NCBI GenBank assembly: GCA_000151295.1
Contig: GG745355.1
Span: 409,152-473,151, forward strand
Source: Allomyces macrogynus ATCC 38327
Taxonomy: Eukaryota > Blastocladiomycota > Blastocladiomycetes > Blastocladiales > Blastocladiaceae
Direction: 5' to 3'
Length of the DNA: 64,000 nt
Position 1 is the first letter of the stretch, and every line of letters begins with the position of its first letter. The notes beneath the pieces are model-generated. The model saw only the letters and a list, made by a program, of their open reading frames with translations, was not told the DNA's origin and searched no databases. Positions 10,984-23,300 of the stretch are shown here, piece by piece. The position numbers and the translations under genes were made by a program.

Positions 10984-12174
10984 CTAGTATCTCACGCAGA
11001 TCAGGTCGCGGTGGAAGCACGGCGTGCGGCACAACGGGCACTCGGGCTAGTGGAACATCGATTGTCAGTTCAGTTCACTCCGCACGCACCTTTCCGGTCT
11101 GCACGACTTCGATCCGCACCTTCTCTTTGAGCCACTCGCACACACAGGACCAGCAAAACAAGTGCCCGCAGGGACCCGCCGTTGACACGTCGCGCGGACA
11201 CATGCACAGCACGCAGTCCCCCGTGCTTTCGTAAGGCAACACCGTCGTCGTCACCGCCGACGCGACTTTTTCTTCGCCCTGCGGCAATGGCGCAGAGTCG
11301 TCGAGCACGGCCTTGGCCACGGCGCGGCCGCGGCGCCATGCGCGCCACGCTCGCCATGCGGCAAGCCCGCCGGTGGTCAGGATCTGGACGAGCAGGAGTC
11401 GGCCGAGCGGCGCATACGAGAAATTGGCTTGCTCGTCGGTGGGTTTCGTGAGGGAGAGCTATGCGATGCATGATCAGGTCAGGTGAATAGCGTGAAGACG
11501 CGGTTTCCCGTATCGGAACTGGAACGCACATATCGGATCCCGCTGATGCGCTTGGCGAGCGTGTAGTAGGCGCCCGTGAAGTAGAACACGGCCAGGTGCA
11601 GCGGTAGCAGCGACGAAACGGCCGACGCGAGGTGCGCACGCTTGGTACCGGGCGGTGCGCCCGCAAGCCAGTGCTGCAGGAACGCCGGGAGGACGGATTG
11701 CGACAGGACGAACAGGAGCCGGCGCTATTTATTTGATCTCCACATCAGACCTGCACTCCAACCATCCACAAAGCCGCGCTAGTGACAACGTACCCATCGC
11801 GCTGGCACCGAGCTCGCATCCGCCGTTGTCGGGACAATATCGCAGTACTCTTCACCCAGTGTCGACTGGCCCAGACCCGTCGTCAGTGCGTAGTAGAGAG
11901 TCGATGCGGCAATGCCGAGGTACTTGCTCAACCGCGCGTACTCGCGCGAACCAAGCGTCGACGCGACCACCTCGGCCATGGAATTGCGCAGCATCACGAC
12001 ATAGTAGTCGTCCTTTTGCGCGGCGCGGATCACGTCGGGCGGCGTGGCGAGCGGGAAGCGCGCGAGGGCCGCGGACGGTGGTGGTGGTGCGCCGGCCGCG
12101 GGCGTGGTGGTGCTGGCGGCAGTGCCTGGTGCACTTGCTGGCGGGCTGCTGGGATTTGCTACTGGTGTGCTCAT
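10984..12174 (-). CDS. PEX10: Peroxisome biogenesis factor 10 (RING E3 ligase)
   Basis: Four exons (12174-11794, 11724-11530, 11458-11120, 11046-10984) make 325 residues, the usual size. PEX10 is a peroxisomal membrane RING ligase that, with PEX2 and PEX12, ubiquitinates PEX5 for receptor recycling. After a Pro/Ala-rich start comes the family block PDVIRAAQKDDYYVVMLRN and LGIAASTLYYALTTGLGQ/TLGEEYCDI. The membrane segments include LLFVLSQSVLPAF and LPLHLAVFYFTGAYYTLAKR. The RING runs from Cys274: C-x2-C, then PCGHLFCWSC, then CPLC in the last exon (308-311). The stop is TAG, so this organism uses TAG as a normal stop. It is divergent from VMA5 across about 390 bp. Confidence 0.93.
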
Positions 12175-12560
12175 TGGTGTTGGTGTTGGTGCAGCTGTCG
12201 ATAATCAAGCGTGGTGAACAAATGAGGGAATGGGGTGAATGAATGGAGAGAAGGCCGAGCCGGTCGAGCCGAGCGACAATAACCAAGTCCAAAGGAGTGA
12301 TGGGTGTGGCAGGCCACCGACACGGTCACGTCGCGTCGCGCCAAAATCGTCTTGTCCAAGCGCGAGCAGGTCGCGACGATCTCCAGCGCCACGACCTTTA
12401 CTCGCGGCAAGTTGCTCGATTGGCCCGCATTCGCGAGAATAGCTGCCGAATCAGCAATTTACCCAGCAACCACGCTGCGATCCCCGCGCCCGCCGGTCGA
12501 CAGCCCAGCCACGCTTCGACAACACGTCGGATCAGCACAAGCAAGTTCAGCGACATCAAG
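12175..12560. other. Divergent promoter region between PEX10 and VMA5
   Basis: Open frames reach back from VMA5, but V-ATPase C proteins begin close to YWLIS, so the ATG at 12561 is preferred and this stretch is non-coding. A short TGTTGGTGTTGGTG repeat sits at about 12178. Confidence 0.45.
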
Positions 12561-14442
12561 ATGGGCAACTACTGGCTCATTTCCGTCCCGTCGGCCGGGT
12601 CCACCAAGCAGGAGAAGCTCAACCTCGTCAAGGCCGCGCTCGCCGAGCATGGCGCCGCGCCGCTCGCCGACGTGGCACCGTTTGTGATCCCGGACCTCAA
12701 GGTCGGCACGCTCGACTCGCTCGTGCTCCTGTCGGACGATTTGGCCAAAGTCGACACGGTTGCTGAGGCCTCGGTCAACAAGCTCATTGATACGATGAAG
12801 ATGCTGCTCAACAACGACACGAACCAGGTGCAGTCGACGCTCGTTGTGCACGACAGTACGCGACGATTTTGAACGAGAATGCGGATGCATTCGCGGGGTT
12901 CTCACTCGTGCTCTCTCCACCGCGCAGAGTCGCCTGACGCGTACGTCAAGGCGTTTTCCTGGAACACGATGAAGTACCGCGTCGACAAGCCGCTGCGCGA
13001 GACGGTCGAGGCCATCCAGCAGGTACAGCGCAACTCCACCGCTTCCTCCCAGCTGGTTGCCAATTTCTCATAACCCACATATCAATTCAGGAAGTCAGCC
13101 ACGTCGACACGATGATGAAGACGCGTCTGAGCACGTACAACCAATGCAAGGCCAACTTGATTGCGCTCGACCGCAAAATGATGTACGTGTGACCCTGGCA
13201 CGCAAACGATTTGGGATCGGTGCAGCGCTGACGAATATATCGGTAGGGGCAACCTCGCCGTGCGGTCCTTGGTCGACGTTGTGAAAAAGGAGCACTTTGT
13301 CCTCGATTCCGAGTACCTGACGACGCTTCTCATCGCGGTGCCTCGGTACGCTCGCTGATTCTCGTGGGCAGGAGCTTGGACGAGTGCTAACGACCAACCG
13401 CAATCTAGGAACTCGTACAAGCTGGTGGCAAGAGTCGTACGGAGCGGCTCACGCCCATTGGGCGGTGCCCGCGATCCAGCCAGTNNNNNNNNNNNNNNNN
13501 NNNNNNNNNNNNNNNNNNNNNNNNNNNNNNNNNNNNNNNNNNNNNNNNNNNNNNNNNNNNNNNNNNNNNNNNNNNNNNNNNNNNCATCACTAGTAGTCTA
13601 GCCAGCAACTACGCCCCCTACTTGCGATCGTGTCTGCTGAGACTCACGACTCCTTCGACGAGCACCCTTCCACTAACTGACCCTACTACCTCTGCTAACA
13701 GATCTCCGTAGCGGTATCGGTCAATAGATGTTTTTGAGGTTCAGGTGTGAGGCTGGCGATGGATCCTATAATAACACCTTCTCGCTCATTACGGCACCTT
13801 CCCGCCACTTTCTTTCCTCGACGCGTCTCAGCTTTAGCCAGGTTCCGGTGCCAGACTTTGTCCCCGACCTTCCCAGAATTGTTCCGATCCCACCGATGAC
13901 CCTGCATACTTGTTTTCGTTCCCCTCGCCCTTATCCCGTCTAATATTTCCTCAGCCTTTCGTGTGCTGCGTGAGCACAAGTTCAACGAAAAAGACCTCGA
14001 GAACAGCCGCAAGCAGCGCGCCGACCTGATGGCCATGGAAAAAGAACAGTGGGTGGGCATCCCCCCCCCCCCTCCCCCTCTTCCCCCTCTCCCCCCTGCC
14101 CGCGCAACTCACCACGGCCGGTGCTGACAGAGCCAACTGCTGCGCCTGACCAAGACCAACTTTGGCGAAATTTTCTCGTGCTGGCTGCACATCAAGGCCA
14201 TTCGCATCTTTGTCGAGTCGGTCCTGCGGCACGGCTTGCCGCCAGACTTTATGTCGGCCGTGATCGAGCCGCGGCACAAGCAGGAGAAGAAGGTGCGTGA
14301 CCAGCTGAACGCGCTGTTTGGCGAACACCGTGGCAAGCGCGATAAGCAGCTCGAGCAGGAGTTTGAGGAAATGAGTTTGCTCGCGGGAGTGGAGAAGGAG
14401 TTTTACGCGTATGTCAACTTCCCTCTCGCGTTCCAGATTTGA
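12561..14442 (+). CDS. VMA5: V-type proton ATPase subunit C (interrupted by assembly gap)
   Basis: Exons at 12561-12855, 12928-13022, 13091-13182, 13247-13345 and 13409 to the gap, then 13955-14048 and 14133-14442. Subunit C is the stator foot linking V1 and V0 and controls reversible disassembly. It begins [20 protein letters not shown]. Later family blocks are [40 protein letters not shown], then after the gap [31 protein letters not shown] and [11 protein letters not shown] at the C-terminus. The last bases before the gap (about 13425-13484) contain several extra bases: family sequence (WQESY, ERLTP, then RSSQ) is readable only by switching frames, which suggests poor sequence at a contig end. 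The last intron has a C/T-rich tract and donor gtgggt. Confidence 0.9.
13485..13584. other. Assembly gap (100 N)
   Basis: One hundred N bases, the usual placeholder length. It lies inside VMA5 and hides the middle of that gene. Confidence 0.99.
13585..13954. other. Post-gap stretch inside VMA5, coding content unclear
   Basis: Expected VMA5 coding sequence between the RSSQ region and the REHKF exon was not found here. It is probably intron or lost in the gap. Low-quality sequence next to the gap may also hide an exon. Confidence 0.4.
14061..14101 (+). repeat. C/T-rich simple tract in VMA5 intron
   Basis: A run of 12 C followed by C/T mixed runs, within the last VMA5 intron. Confidence 0.7.
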
Positions 14443-14551
14443 GCGGGACGTTGGCAGGGGGATGGCGGGATGGAAGTTCAGTTGGGTGAGAGCGCTTTTT
14501 GGTGGAGCCGACGGCATGAATGCACCATGATGTTTTCGCTTCAAATGGTGA

Positions 14552-16038
14552 TCAAGAATCTGTTTCATTAAATTCGGATCCCGGCACCGCAAAGTACTGG
14601 TACTCGCCCGGGACGTGCCACAACCGGAATGAATGGTCGGCGGCTACCTCCTCGACGCGCACCTCCTCGTCCAGCGCCGCAAGACGGAACTGCCGCTGCC
14701 CCGAGCACGTCGCCCACCACCCATCGCGCACCGCACAGCACGCGACCAAATCTTCGTGCCGCACCACCACCTGTCGCGCCGTCCCCGTCGCCAAATCCGT
14801 CACATGCACCTCGTTCCCTTTCGACCCAGCTGCCGCCATCACCACGTTGTGCCAATCCGCAACGACACTCGACCGCATAGTCGTCTTCCCGCCGCGCTCG
14901 TACGTCCACACGGTCCGCAACATCCGCAAATCAAGACAATGTACAGTCCCGTCTTCGCGGTGCGACGAGAGCATGTAGTGTCCCGACGGATCAAACGCCA
15001 ACTGCGTCGCGGGCGGCAAGCCGCGGAGAATGTGCACGCACTCGTGCGTGCCCTGCGTGTACAGTGCAATTGTGCGCGCGTACGACGCCGCGGCAACCGC
15101 GCGGTAGGTCGCGTTCGTGCACAGGCTCGACAGGATGCCCTTTTGCCCGTTCTTGCTGCGGCGAGTCGCGGACGTGGACACGCGGACCATCGAGTCGCGC
15201 CCGGGGCGGGTCACGTCGAACGTCGCAAACCACCCGTCAAACCCGGCGTACAGGTGGGTTCCGTCGGTGTTGAATGCGAGGGAGGTCGCGCCAACGATTT
15301 CGTCGACGTGGTTGGTCGGGACGTAAGTGCACCGCGACACGCCGGTGGACGCGTCGATCAGGTGGATGGGGTGGTGCGGGGTGGAGACGGCGTAGACGTT
15401 GCTAATCGGGTCGAGGCGCGATTGGAAAGGGTACCAGGCCACGTCGTAGATGGGTTCGGCAAAGGGGACAATCGCCGTGGGGGTGAACCTGTGGGTCATG
15501 GGCTGCCGCGGTTGGGATTAGACGGTTCCTGCGCGAGTGGACAGGTGGAGAATGACGGGTACCTTGCGTCGGAAGCGGACGTGTCCGTGGTTGACGGGAA
15601 ATCCCATTGCCGGACGCATCGGTCGTTGTTGACGGTCAGGAGCGTCGTGGCGTCGGGCGACCTGAGCGTGCAGATGCAGGGGCCGGGTCAGCTCGGTATG
15701 CTGTGCGAGGAACATGGATTTTGCGTCAAGAGTTTAGGGTACCATGCAATCCATCGAAAGTAATTGTCGTGCGACTTCACGGCTTTACAGCGGCTGGCGA
15801 GCGGCCCGGCGCGGAACAGGCACTGCGCCGGTTGAGCATGGTCGGAGACGTAGCACGGAATGTACTGAGCTGCATCGGCTGTCGTTGCTTGCTGGTCGTG
15901 GGCCGGTGTTGAGACAGATTGATCAGGAGGTTCGACGTTGGCGCTTGCTTGGCCGAGACGTTCGTGATCGGCATCAATGTCGGAGCCCATGGCCAAGGAG
16001 CCCTCGATCAGGTCCGATTCCGGGTCGTTGCCGTTCAT
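14552..16038 (-). CDS. WRAP53/TCAB1-like WD40 protein
   Basis: Three exons (16038-15743, 15661-15563, 15488-14552) give 443 residues. WRAP53 binds CAB-box scaRNAs and telomerase RNA and delivers them to Cajal bodies. An acidic/Ser-rich N-terminus of about 80 residues precedes WD repeats. Family hallmarks are NYFRWIAWSPDATTLLTVNN, PIYDVAWYP, HHPIHLIDASTG, HVDEIVGATSLAFNTDG, VTRPGRDS (human has ARPGRD), NGQKGILSSL and CSGQRQF near the end. Both exon junctions fall inside conserved blocks and close in frame. The last exon's apparent ATG (15499) is not used; the acceptor lies just after it. It is convergent with VMA5 and divergent from the ZNRD2-like gene. Confidence 0.85.
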
Positions 16039-16291
16039 TTTGCATGTGGTATTTCGTCTCTTGGATCCCCGCGAGGCAGGGTTAAATAATCTGCAGCTGT
16101 GAAGTGAAGGAGTGCCAGCAGCGAGTCTGAAGAGAGGTTTGATATTTTTGCCATGCAACTGTGTCACTATCTATCTGCATTTGAGTCAACGAAGCTCACT
16201 GCTGCCCGACTTCGTCGCCATCGTCGCCTCCCTCATCCCCTCGCTGCATTTCTCGGTCTCTGCTCTCCGCCAACTCCGCTGCAACCCCCGC

Positions 16292-17453
16292 ATGGGCATC
16301 ATGACGATCACGGCCACCGAGACCCGCGCTGAGCGCACCGACCGCGCTTCGCGCCAAATCGGCCAGCTTCTGCTGCAGGGCTGGGTACGGCTCCTAATGT
16401 GGACCCGGCCTGCTTTCCCAACTGCACCATGACCATGACGCTCACGCTCAATGCTCCGACTAGACCATGCTCAACGAGACGTGCCTGACCCCAAATTGCG
16501 GCTGCGTGATCATGGGCTCGCGGGACGGGTCGCGCAAGACGTGTGTTCTGTGCGGTGACGTGAACGCGGCGCCCGCCCCCATGCCCAACGGGGTTCAGCT
16601 TCGTGACGTGGAAGAGGAAGAGATTGCCGCACTCGTTGACCGCGAGGCATCCCGCCTCCGCGCGCGGATCCAGGACGACGAGAGCGAGGTGCGGGAGCTT
16701 GCACACGCGCCTGCCGCCGCGCTTGTTCGCGCTGCGCCGGCGCAGCAGGACCCGAGCGCGCTCATGGGAACGCTGATGCTGCAGGGTTGGACGATGCTCG
16801 GCGACGTGTGCGGCGCGTGCAACCAGGTTCGTTTCATGATTTGCAGTCGTCGTGGTGCAAGCCGTCGCTCACGATGTGGTCCGGCTTTTTAGGTCCCGCT
16901 TATGCGCAAAAACGCCGAGCTCCGGTGCGTCGCGTGCGGTCCGATCCGCATCGCCGCATTATCCGCTGGAGCGGCCACTGCACCCGCTGGGCCCACGACG
17001 CGTGCTGCCGCCCCTGCGCCCGCAGCTGCTCCTGCGCCCGCTCCGTCCACGGCCCGCGCAGCTCCGACCTCCTCCACGGCGGTCCCTCAACCCACCGCAG
17101 CACCTGCCTCCACCGCTCCCGCCACCGCTGCGCCAAGCTCATTTTCGACCACCTACATTTCGGCCTTCCCCGGTCTCGACCACACGGTCAACGTCGCACA
17201 CGACCGAATCCGCGTTATGACCGACATGCTCGCACAAACCACCGACCCGCGCACGATTCTCGACACCACCTCCGCCATTCGCGTCCTCATGGACCTCGTC
17301 TCCGCGACGCGCACGCACCAGCAGTTCTACTTTGTCTCGGCCCCGCCACCCGTGCCTGTGCAGTTTGCGCCGTACGGGGTCACGCCGATGGGAACGGCGG
17401 CGTATGCACCGGCGCCGGCGGCGCGCGGGACCGCGGCAGAACAGCGGCAGTGA
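16292..17453 (+). CDS. ZNRD2 (SSSCA1/p27)-like protein with duplicated zinc ribbon
   Basis: Exons 16292-16384, 16464-16826 and 16893-17453 encode 338 residues. The family unit (LMLQGYTML followed by two CxxC knuckles) occurs twice. The first is LLLQGWTMLNETC with CVLC about 25 residues on. The second is LMLQGWTMLGDVCGAC, then VPLMRKNAELRCVAC. An acidic coiled-coil-like stretch (VEEEEIAALVDREASRLRAR) links them. A Pro/Ala-rich linker (about 180-240) and a final domain FPGLDHTVNVAHDRIRVMTD with helical repeats follow. Human ZNRD2 has one ribbon and interacts with tankyrase and centromere proteins, but function here is unknown. The intron after the first LLLQGW falls exactly in the repeat, fitting an exon duplication. 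Confidence 0.75.
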
Positions 17454-17575
17454 TGCGTCGTGAGTGGCATGGTGTGCAGAGAGCATGGATGTGTATATTG
17501 TGAATGAATGCATGCATGGACATGATTTGTGGATTTCTTCCTTGGCGCCCAACGCGCCGCTTTTGCTTCCCTCTT

Positions 17576-19635
17576 TTACGCCGACTGGTCAAACAGCGCA
17601 ATGAACACAAACCACCCGAGCACCATCAGCGCCGTCATCACGCCGAGATTGAACCGGCCCCACCACCGCTGCCTTGCCGTGCCCACCACCACCGGGGTCG
17701 ACGGCCGTGGCGGCGGCGTCGCATCCATACGCCGTGCGGCAGTCGTAGGGTTAGGGCGCACGCCCGCCGACGACTCGGTCAGCGCACCGGCCTGCTGGCA
17801 CTCGAGGCACCCGCCGGGCGGACACGTCGACGACGAGGGCGGCGGCGGCGGCGGCGGTCTCCGCGACGCCGGCGTGACCGCGTTCTCGATGTCCGGCACG
17901 GGCGAGTGCACGCGGTCGTCGGTGTCGCGCAGAAGGGCTGTTCTCTCGTCCACACGATTCGGGTCCCGTTCTTGTGCGAGCAGCACTTTCCGCCGCTCCG
18001 CGTCGGCTGCCAGGATCCCGCACGAGTACACGCGGTCTAACACGCCCATAACGACCGAAAGTGCGATCCCCGCGACCGACACGATAATCAGCAACACGAG
18101 CGGCGGGTCGTACGATCCGGCCTGGTCCTGCAACCAGCCCAGCACCGGGTCCATGATCGTCGACGCGACGTTCGTCATCGTCTTGTAAATGCCCAACGCG
18201 GTGCCAATCGCCTCCGGCCCAATCAGCAAGCCGACCGACGAGACCATGGCCACGGGCCCAAACGTGAGCGACAGGCTGAACAGGACGAGCGCAACGTACG
18301 GCGGCCAGTTGGTGATCCACAGGAGCAAAAACGCGGCGAGGAGCGCGACCGCCGCGAGTAACGTGATGAGCGGCCGTTGCCCGCGCGCGTCGAGAAAGTA
18401 CCCGAGGAACGGGGCGACAATGATCGGTAGGAACTGGCCGAGCGAGGCGTTGAACGCGGCCAACGTCTCAGGCTGGTGGAACCGGTCGGCGATCAGTTCC
18501 GGCGAGATATGCAGGAACGACGTCCACGTGGAGCCCATGGCGAACGACAGCCACGCAACGACCCAGAACGCCGGCGGGAACGTATACACCGTGCCGAGCC
18601 GGAACTGATTCTTGCGCTTGAGTGCGGCCAGTTCCTCGTCGTCGTAAATGCCCGCATCGCCGGCAACCGCGCCAGAGGCATTTTGCGCACGCGTTTCGTC
18701 GCGGAACCGGCGCATGCCCAGGACGTAGACGACATCGACGAGCCACGAGACCAGGCACAGGCCAAACGCCGTCCAGATGCTGTACCCGTACCACCCGGTT
18801 GCGTTCTTGATGGGTACGGTCACGAGCATTGACAGGAACGAGGCAAGTCGCGAAGTCGCGATTTGCACTCCGACAACGATCGCGAGCGCCGACCCGCGGA
18901 ACCAGTGGGCCAAAATCGTGTGCTGCACGGTGATGATGGTCATGCTGCCGAGCCCGTAGAGCAGTCGGCCAAGCACCATCACGGCAAAGCTCTGCCAGTG
19001 CGCCGAGAGGGCCACGAGCAGGCCACCAGTCATGATGAGCGTGCACGAGACGATAGAGCCGTTCGAGACGCCAAAGACGTCGATGAACCGCCCGCCGATT
19101 GCGGGGACGATCGTGTTGACGAGACTCACGGCCGCTTGCAGGACGCCGTATTGCTGTCCTCAGATGAAGCGAGCAGCGTCAGGGATCTGTGCGCGCGGGT
19201 GGGTGGAGAAATCGGATCGTGTGCGTACCGCATTGTTGATGCCGAGATCTGCCTTGAGCGTCGACTTGAGCGCGCTCAAGACGTGCGCCGAGTAGTGGCT
19301 GCCAAACCCGAGCAGTAGCGTGCACCCAAACGCAAACAGTTTCCATGCGAGCGGGGCCTGTCCAAGCCGGAACACGGGCCGAATGGTGAAACATGTGTCA
19401 CAATGAGAAACAGAGCAGGTCTTGAACCAAACGCTCAGCGTACATTCTCGCGCTGTTGCTGTGCGCACCGCTGAAGGTCCGTCAACCGCTCCTGGTCGTC
19501 TTGCGACATGCGCGGGTGGCGAGAAGATGAGGACGACGAGGTCAACGACGCGGAATCATGGTCTTGGCCACCGTCAGCGGCTGGGACCGGCGCGTACTGG
19601 GCGCGGTCGGCGTGGGTTGCGCCTTTCTTGCCCAT
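17576..19635 (-). CDS. MFS transporter, MFSD1-like
   Basis: Exons 19635-19444, 19357-19229 and 19153-17576 join to 632 residues. Major-facilitator proteins are 12-helix carriers; MFSD1 is a lysosomal dipeptide exporter. The N-terminal tail is polar (QYAPVPAADGG, Ser-rich). Helix 1 holds WKLFAFGCTLLLGFGSHYSAH; then come QYGVLQAAVSLVNTIVPAIG, RLLYGLGSMTIITVQHTILA and, in the second half, LGQFLPIIVAPFLGYFLD. The carrier core ends near residue 510, followed by a long cytosolic tail that is Pro- and Thr-rich and contains an ERTALL sequence resembling a dileucine sorting signal (inferred). A final hydrophobic stretch (VMTALMVLGWFVFIAL) at the extreme C-terminus is an unusual extra helix. Confidence 0.82.
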
Positions 19636-20307
19636 GGCGCGGGTTGGCGGTCGTGCAGCGACGTGGCGAGCGGCTCGGCGGGTGGAGAAGGCGAGGGCAC
19701 GTCTGGTGCGCGCGCTTGAACGAGACGGAGAGCGGGAGCGTCACGTCGTGGCCGATACTTGATGGGTGCTGGTCAGGGTTGCCGATGAGGTCGTTGCTGG
19801 CAGAGAAGGGACGACGCTGGGCGTTCCAGGGATCTTGCAGGGTCGAGCAGACAGATCAGCAGCAGGGACTCTCCGCTGCGGACAGAAGGGCCGCGTCGTT
19901 GTGTCGAGGACAGCTTGATGCAGTGACTGATTGGGCATGGAGCGTGGGGGGGGGGGGGGGTGAGGACCAACATTCCAGCGTGGCGCCCATTGAACCAAGT
20001 TATCTGATCAACACTCTCGCGTGGCGACACCGGGAATCGAACCTGGGCCCCCAGTGTCCCCTTGGGCCGTTGGAAACACCATGACGTGGGCGCACATGAC
20101 AGGATCACTTTTCATTTCGACTTCAGTCTTTGCGCGGCTCACGATTTGCTCCACGATTAACCATCTGGCTGGAGCACGTCGGCATTCCGCGCCCCGGAGT
20201 GCCGCTTCAAGTCCATGACCGCATGTGCAGCTGGCAGTTACTTTAGTCCAAGCATCACGAGCGCTCGTCATTCCCTGCTGCCGGTCTTTGATTCCAAGTG
20301 ATCGACC
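19636..20307. other. Intergenic region with poly-G run
   Basis: Holds a 15-base G run (19946-19960) and a tRNA T-arm-like sequence on the minus strand near 20020-20055 that does not form a complete tRNA. No protein-coding signal recognised. Confidence 0.5.
19946..19960 (+). repeat. Mononucleotide G15 run
   Basis: Uninterrupted 15 G. A 17-G run occurs at 28569-28585. Confidence 0.9.
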
Positions 20308-23300
20308 ATGGCCGGCGGCCCGCACCCTGCGGTGGCAGCGAGTGCGGCTGGGCTAGGCGCTGAGGGCGGCGGTACTTGGACCATGGCGACGACCGGTGCA
20401 CCAGCAACAGGCCCCGCGCCGTCGTACACAGCCGTCCTCGACCTCAAGAGCGACGCCTACGCGCAAAAGATCAATGTGCTCATGGACAAGGCGCTCTCCC
20501 GGTTCGAGCGCGAAATGAACCTGACGTAGTTCAAGGACCTGATGCGCGTTTTCCAGGAGGTGCGATGGCGCGATGGTGCGAATGAACTTGGGTGGGCCAC
20601 TCGAGGGGGTCTGTGATGCTGACTCGTGTTCGGACAGAAAGCGTCGCGTGGCGGCAGATTGACGATTGAAGAGTTCAAGCAAGAGTTTCCCAAGATCCTG
20701 CAAAAGGAAAAGAGCGAGGACCAGGTCCGTCGCTCTTCTCCACCGCTCCACGCATCCCCGCGTCCGCTGCTCACCACCAGCGCACGACGTAGATCACGCT
20801 CATGCTCATGCGCATCGGGATCCGCGGCGACTGCGTGACGTGGGACGCGTTCAGCAACTTCATGCTGTTGCACACGCAGGAGCAGTCCAAGCAAATGTAG
20901 TCGGAGGAGCAGGAGACAATGCTCTTCACGCCGGCGACGCGGCTCACGTTCGGCAAGCCGCAGACGACTCCGCACAAGGAAATGATTGGCAACCTGACCT
21001 ACCTGCCGGCGCACCTGCGGTTCGTGACTATGTCGTGCGACGCGACGGTGTGCTGCTGGTCTGAGCAGTATATGTTGCAGCGGTGCTTCACGTCGGCCAT
21101 GTATGTGCTTGCTTGTCCTCTTCACTCTGCGCCTAGGCTGATCTGACGCGTTTCATTCCGCTAGCAAGAGCAAGGGCGCACCGGGCTCAGGCGACCAGGA
21201 CGTGACGCCGCAGGCACTGCAGAGCCAGGAACTGCAGCTGCTGCACCCGAAACAGACGTGGATTTCCGATTTCGTCTTCATGCCGATATGAGAAATTGGA
21301 TTCTCGCGACCGACACGCACGATTTCAGTTTCCACGACTACGCGACGCTGCAGCCGCAGTGCAAGGTCAAGCTGCCGATCAACGTCATGTGCATGGACTA
21401 CTGGCGCGGACCCGCGACGGACGCCGGCGACGGTCCTGGCGGTGGTGGGTCGCCAGCTGCGCAGCCGCACAACCAGTCCGTGCACGACGGCATGCTCTTG
21501 TTCGGCGACGACCAGGGCGACGTGTCAGTGTGGACGTTTGATTCGGAGGCGACCTTTGATCCGAATTCGCAAATGATGCTGGCCGCAGCCAAGGGCAAGA
21601 TTGTCACGCTCGACCAGAAGAAGGTGTTCACAGTCGCCGTGCGCCGGCGGCTGCACAACGATTGGGTCACGCGCATCAAGTGCTTTCACGAGTTTCGGTG
21701 CTTTTTCTCGGTGTCGCCCGACGCCAAGGACTCGCTCGTATGCGGCAGCGTCAACACCAAGAAGTGGATGTTCACATCGGCATCGGTCAACAAGGGGGGT
21801 CACGGCGTTTGCCGTATGCAGGTTCCCGGTCGCGCTCATCACGGGTCCGTGCAATTCGACCAATCAACGCGCGCAGGCCTTCCACCGTTTCGCGTATTCG
21901 ACTTTCCTTCACTTCTCCGGTCGGCGCCGACCGCAAAGTGCGCATTTGGAACCCGCGCCGCATCACCGACCCGCGCAAGCGTCGATGAAAGGCCACGCGG
22001 TGCCGATCATTGACGTGCAGGTGCAGCAAGCATTCGGGTACCGCATCACGCTCAGCATGGACAAGGTGATCAAGGTCTGGGACATTCGGCGCATGTCGTG
22101 CCTGCAGACGCTGCAGCCGACCGAAGCTTTGCACCGGCCCGGCAATATGCTCAGTTTTATCCAGGTCGTGACGACGACCAAGGGCGCCGTGCGCCTGTTT
22201 GACGGCAGCAATCTCGTCGTCGAGTATGTCATGGACCAGTCGAGCGCGCGGCAGGTCACGCCGCACGTGCACCCGATCCGGTTGGTCATGTGCAAGATGA
22301 TGGTGTCGCTGTGTGAAGGGAGCGTTGTGCAAGTGTGGGTGCGTGCTCTCAAGACGAGTTGCTGCGGTCATCGTGCCTTCACGACTCACGCTCAACCGCC
22401 GATTCTAGGAAGTCAACAACGGCGCGCCGACGTTCAAGCTTGACGATACGCAGCTGCCAAAGGACATTACGTGCATCGGGCTCGACGAGTACTCGGGTTG
22501 CCATTTCATGATGATCGGCAGTACGTTTCATTTCGCGGCGGCCTTAACCCGCTCGTCATGACGCTCACCACCTCGCCATTTCATAGCGGACGACGGCACC
22601 ATCCTGCTCTCGTCGATCGAGGGGCACGTCATGTGCACCATGAAGTACCCCAACCCGGTCGAAGTCACGTTGGTCTGGCACGTCGACGCACCCGAAGACC
22701 GCTTCTTCGTTGCCGGCGGGTGGCAGTGCCGGCTTTACGTCTACGCCGGCGAGAGCAAGTTTGAGGCGACGCAAATGCACCGGACCGAGATCTGGACCAA
22801 CCCAGCGCTCGACGCGAGCCTCGAAACACTCAGCCCCACGGCCGTGCGGAAAGACGATGTCATGGCCATGGTACTTGTCGCGCCGCACTTTCTCGTCTAC
22901 AGCACGTTCCGCGGTGAGATTTACGTGCGCACCATGGCGGGCGTGCACGTCGGCCGCATGACCGCCGCGAATTACGGCCAGATCCCGGCGTGGAACCGGT
23001 CGATTGATAAGCTCGTCGTCTTGCGCGCGCCTGAGGTGGGTGCGGGCGGGACGCTGCACCAGGTCGGTGCTGGGTCCGCGTCGCTCGAGGATATGGCAAA
23101 GCTCGGGCTTACCGCGTCGGAAATGAGCCTGCTCACGTCGGGCCCGGGGCGCGATACCGGGCCCGTCGCGCACCTGGCCAGCTGCGGCATGGACGGCATG
23201 ATCCGGTTCTGGACCCTCTCGTCGCTCACGCAAGTTGGGTGCGTCGACGGCCATGGCGCATCGACCATGTGCACGGTCGCGGTCGCGAGCCTGCCGCGCG

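Noticed and set aside
14633..15763. 376-codon plus-strand open frame
   Set aside because: Antisense shadow of the WRAP53-like gene, no conserved motifs.
20015..20095. tRNA-like T-arm (GGTTCGATTCCCGG) on the minus strand
   Set aside because: No matching 5' acceptor strand, D-arm or anticodon arm could be folded upstream. The T-stem has a mismatch. Probably a tRNA-derived remnant or chance.
20527..20900. TAG read as glutamine (recoded stop)
   Set aside because: PEX10 ends in TAG, other genes here do not use TAG internally, and the WD40 gene has frameshifts as well, so lesions or errors are simpler.
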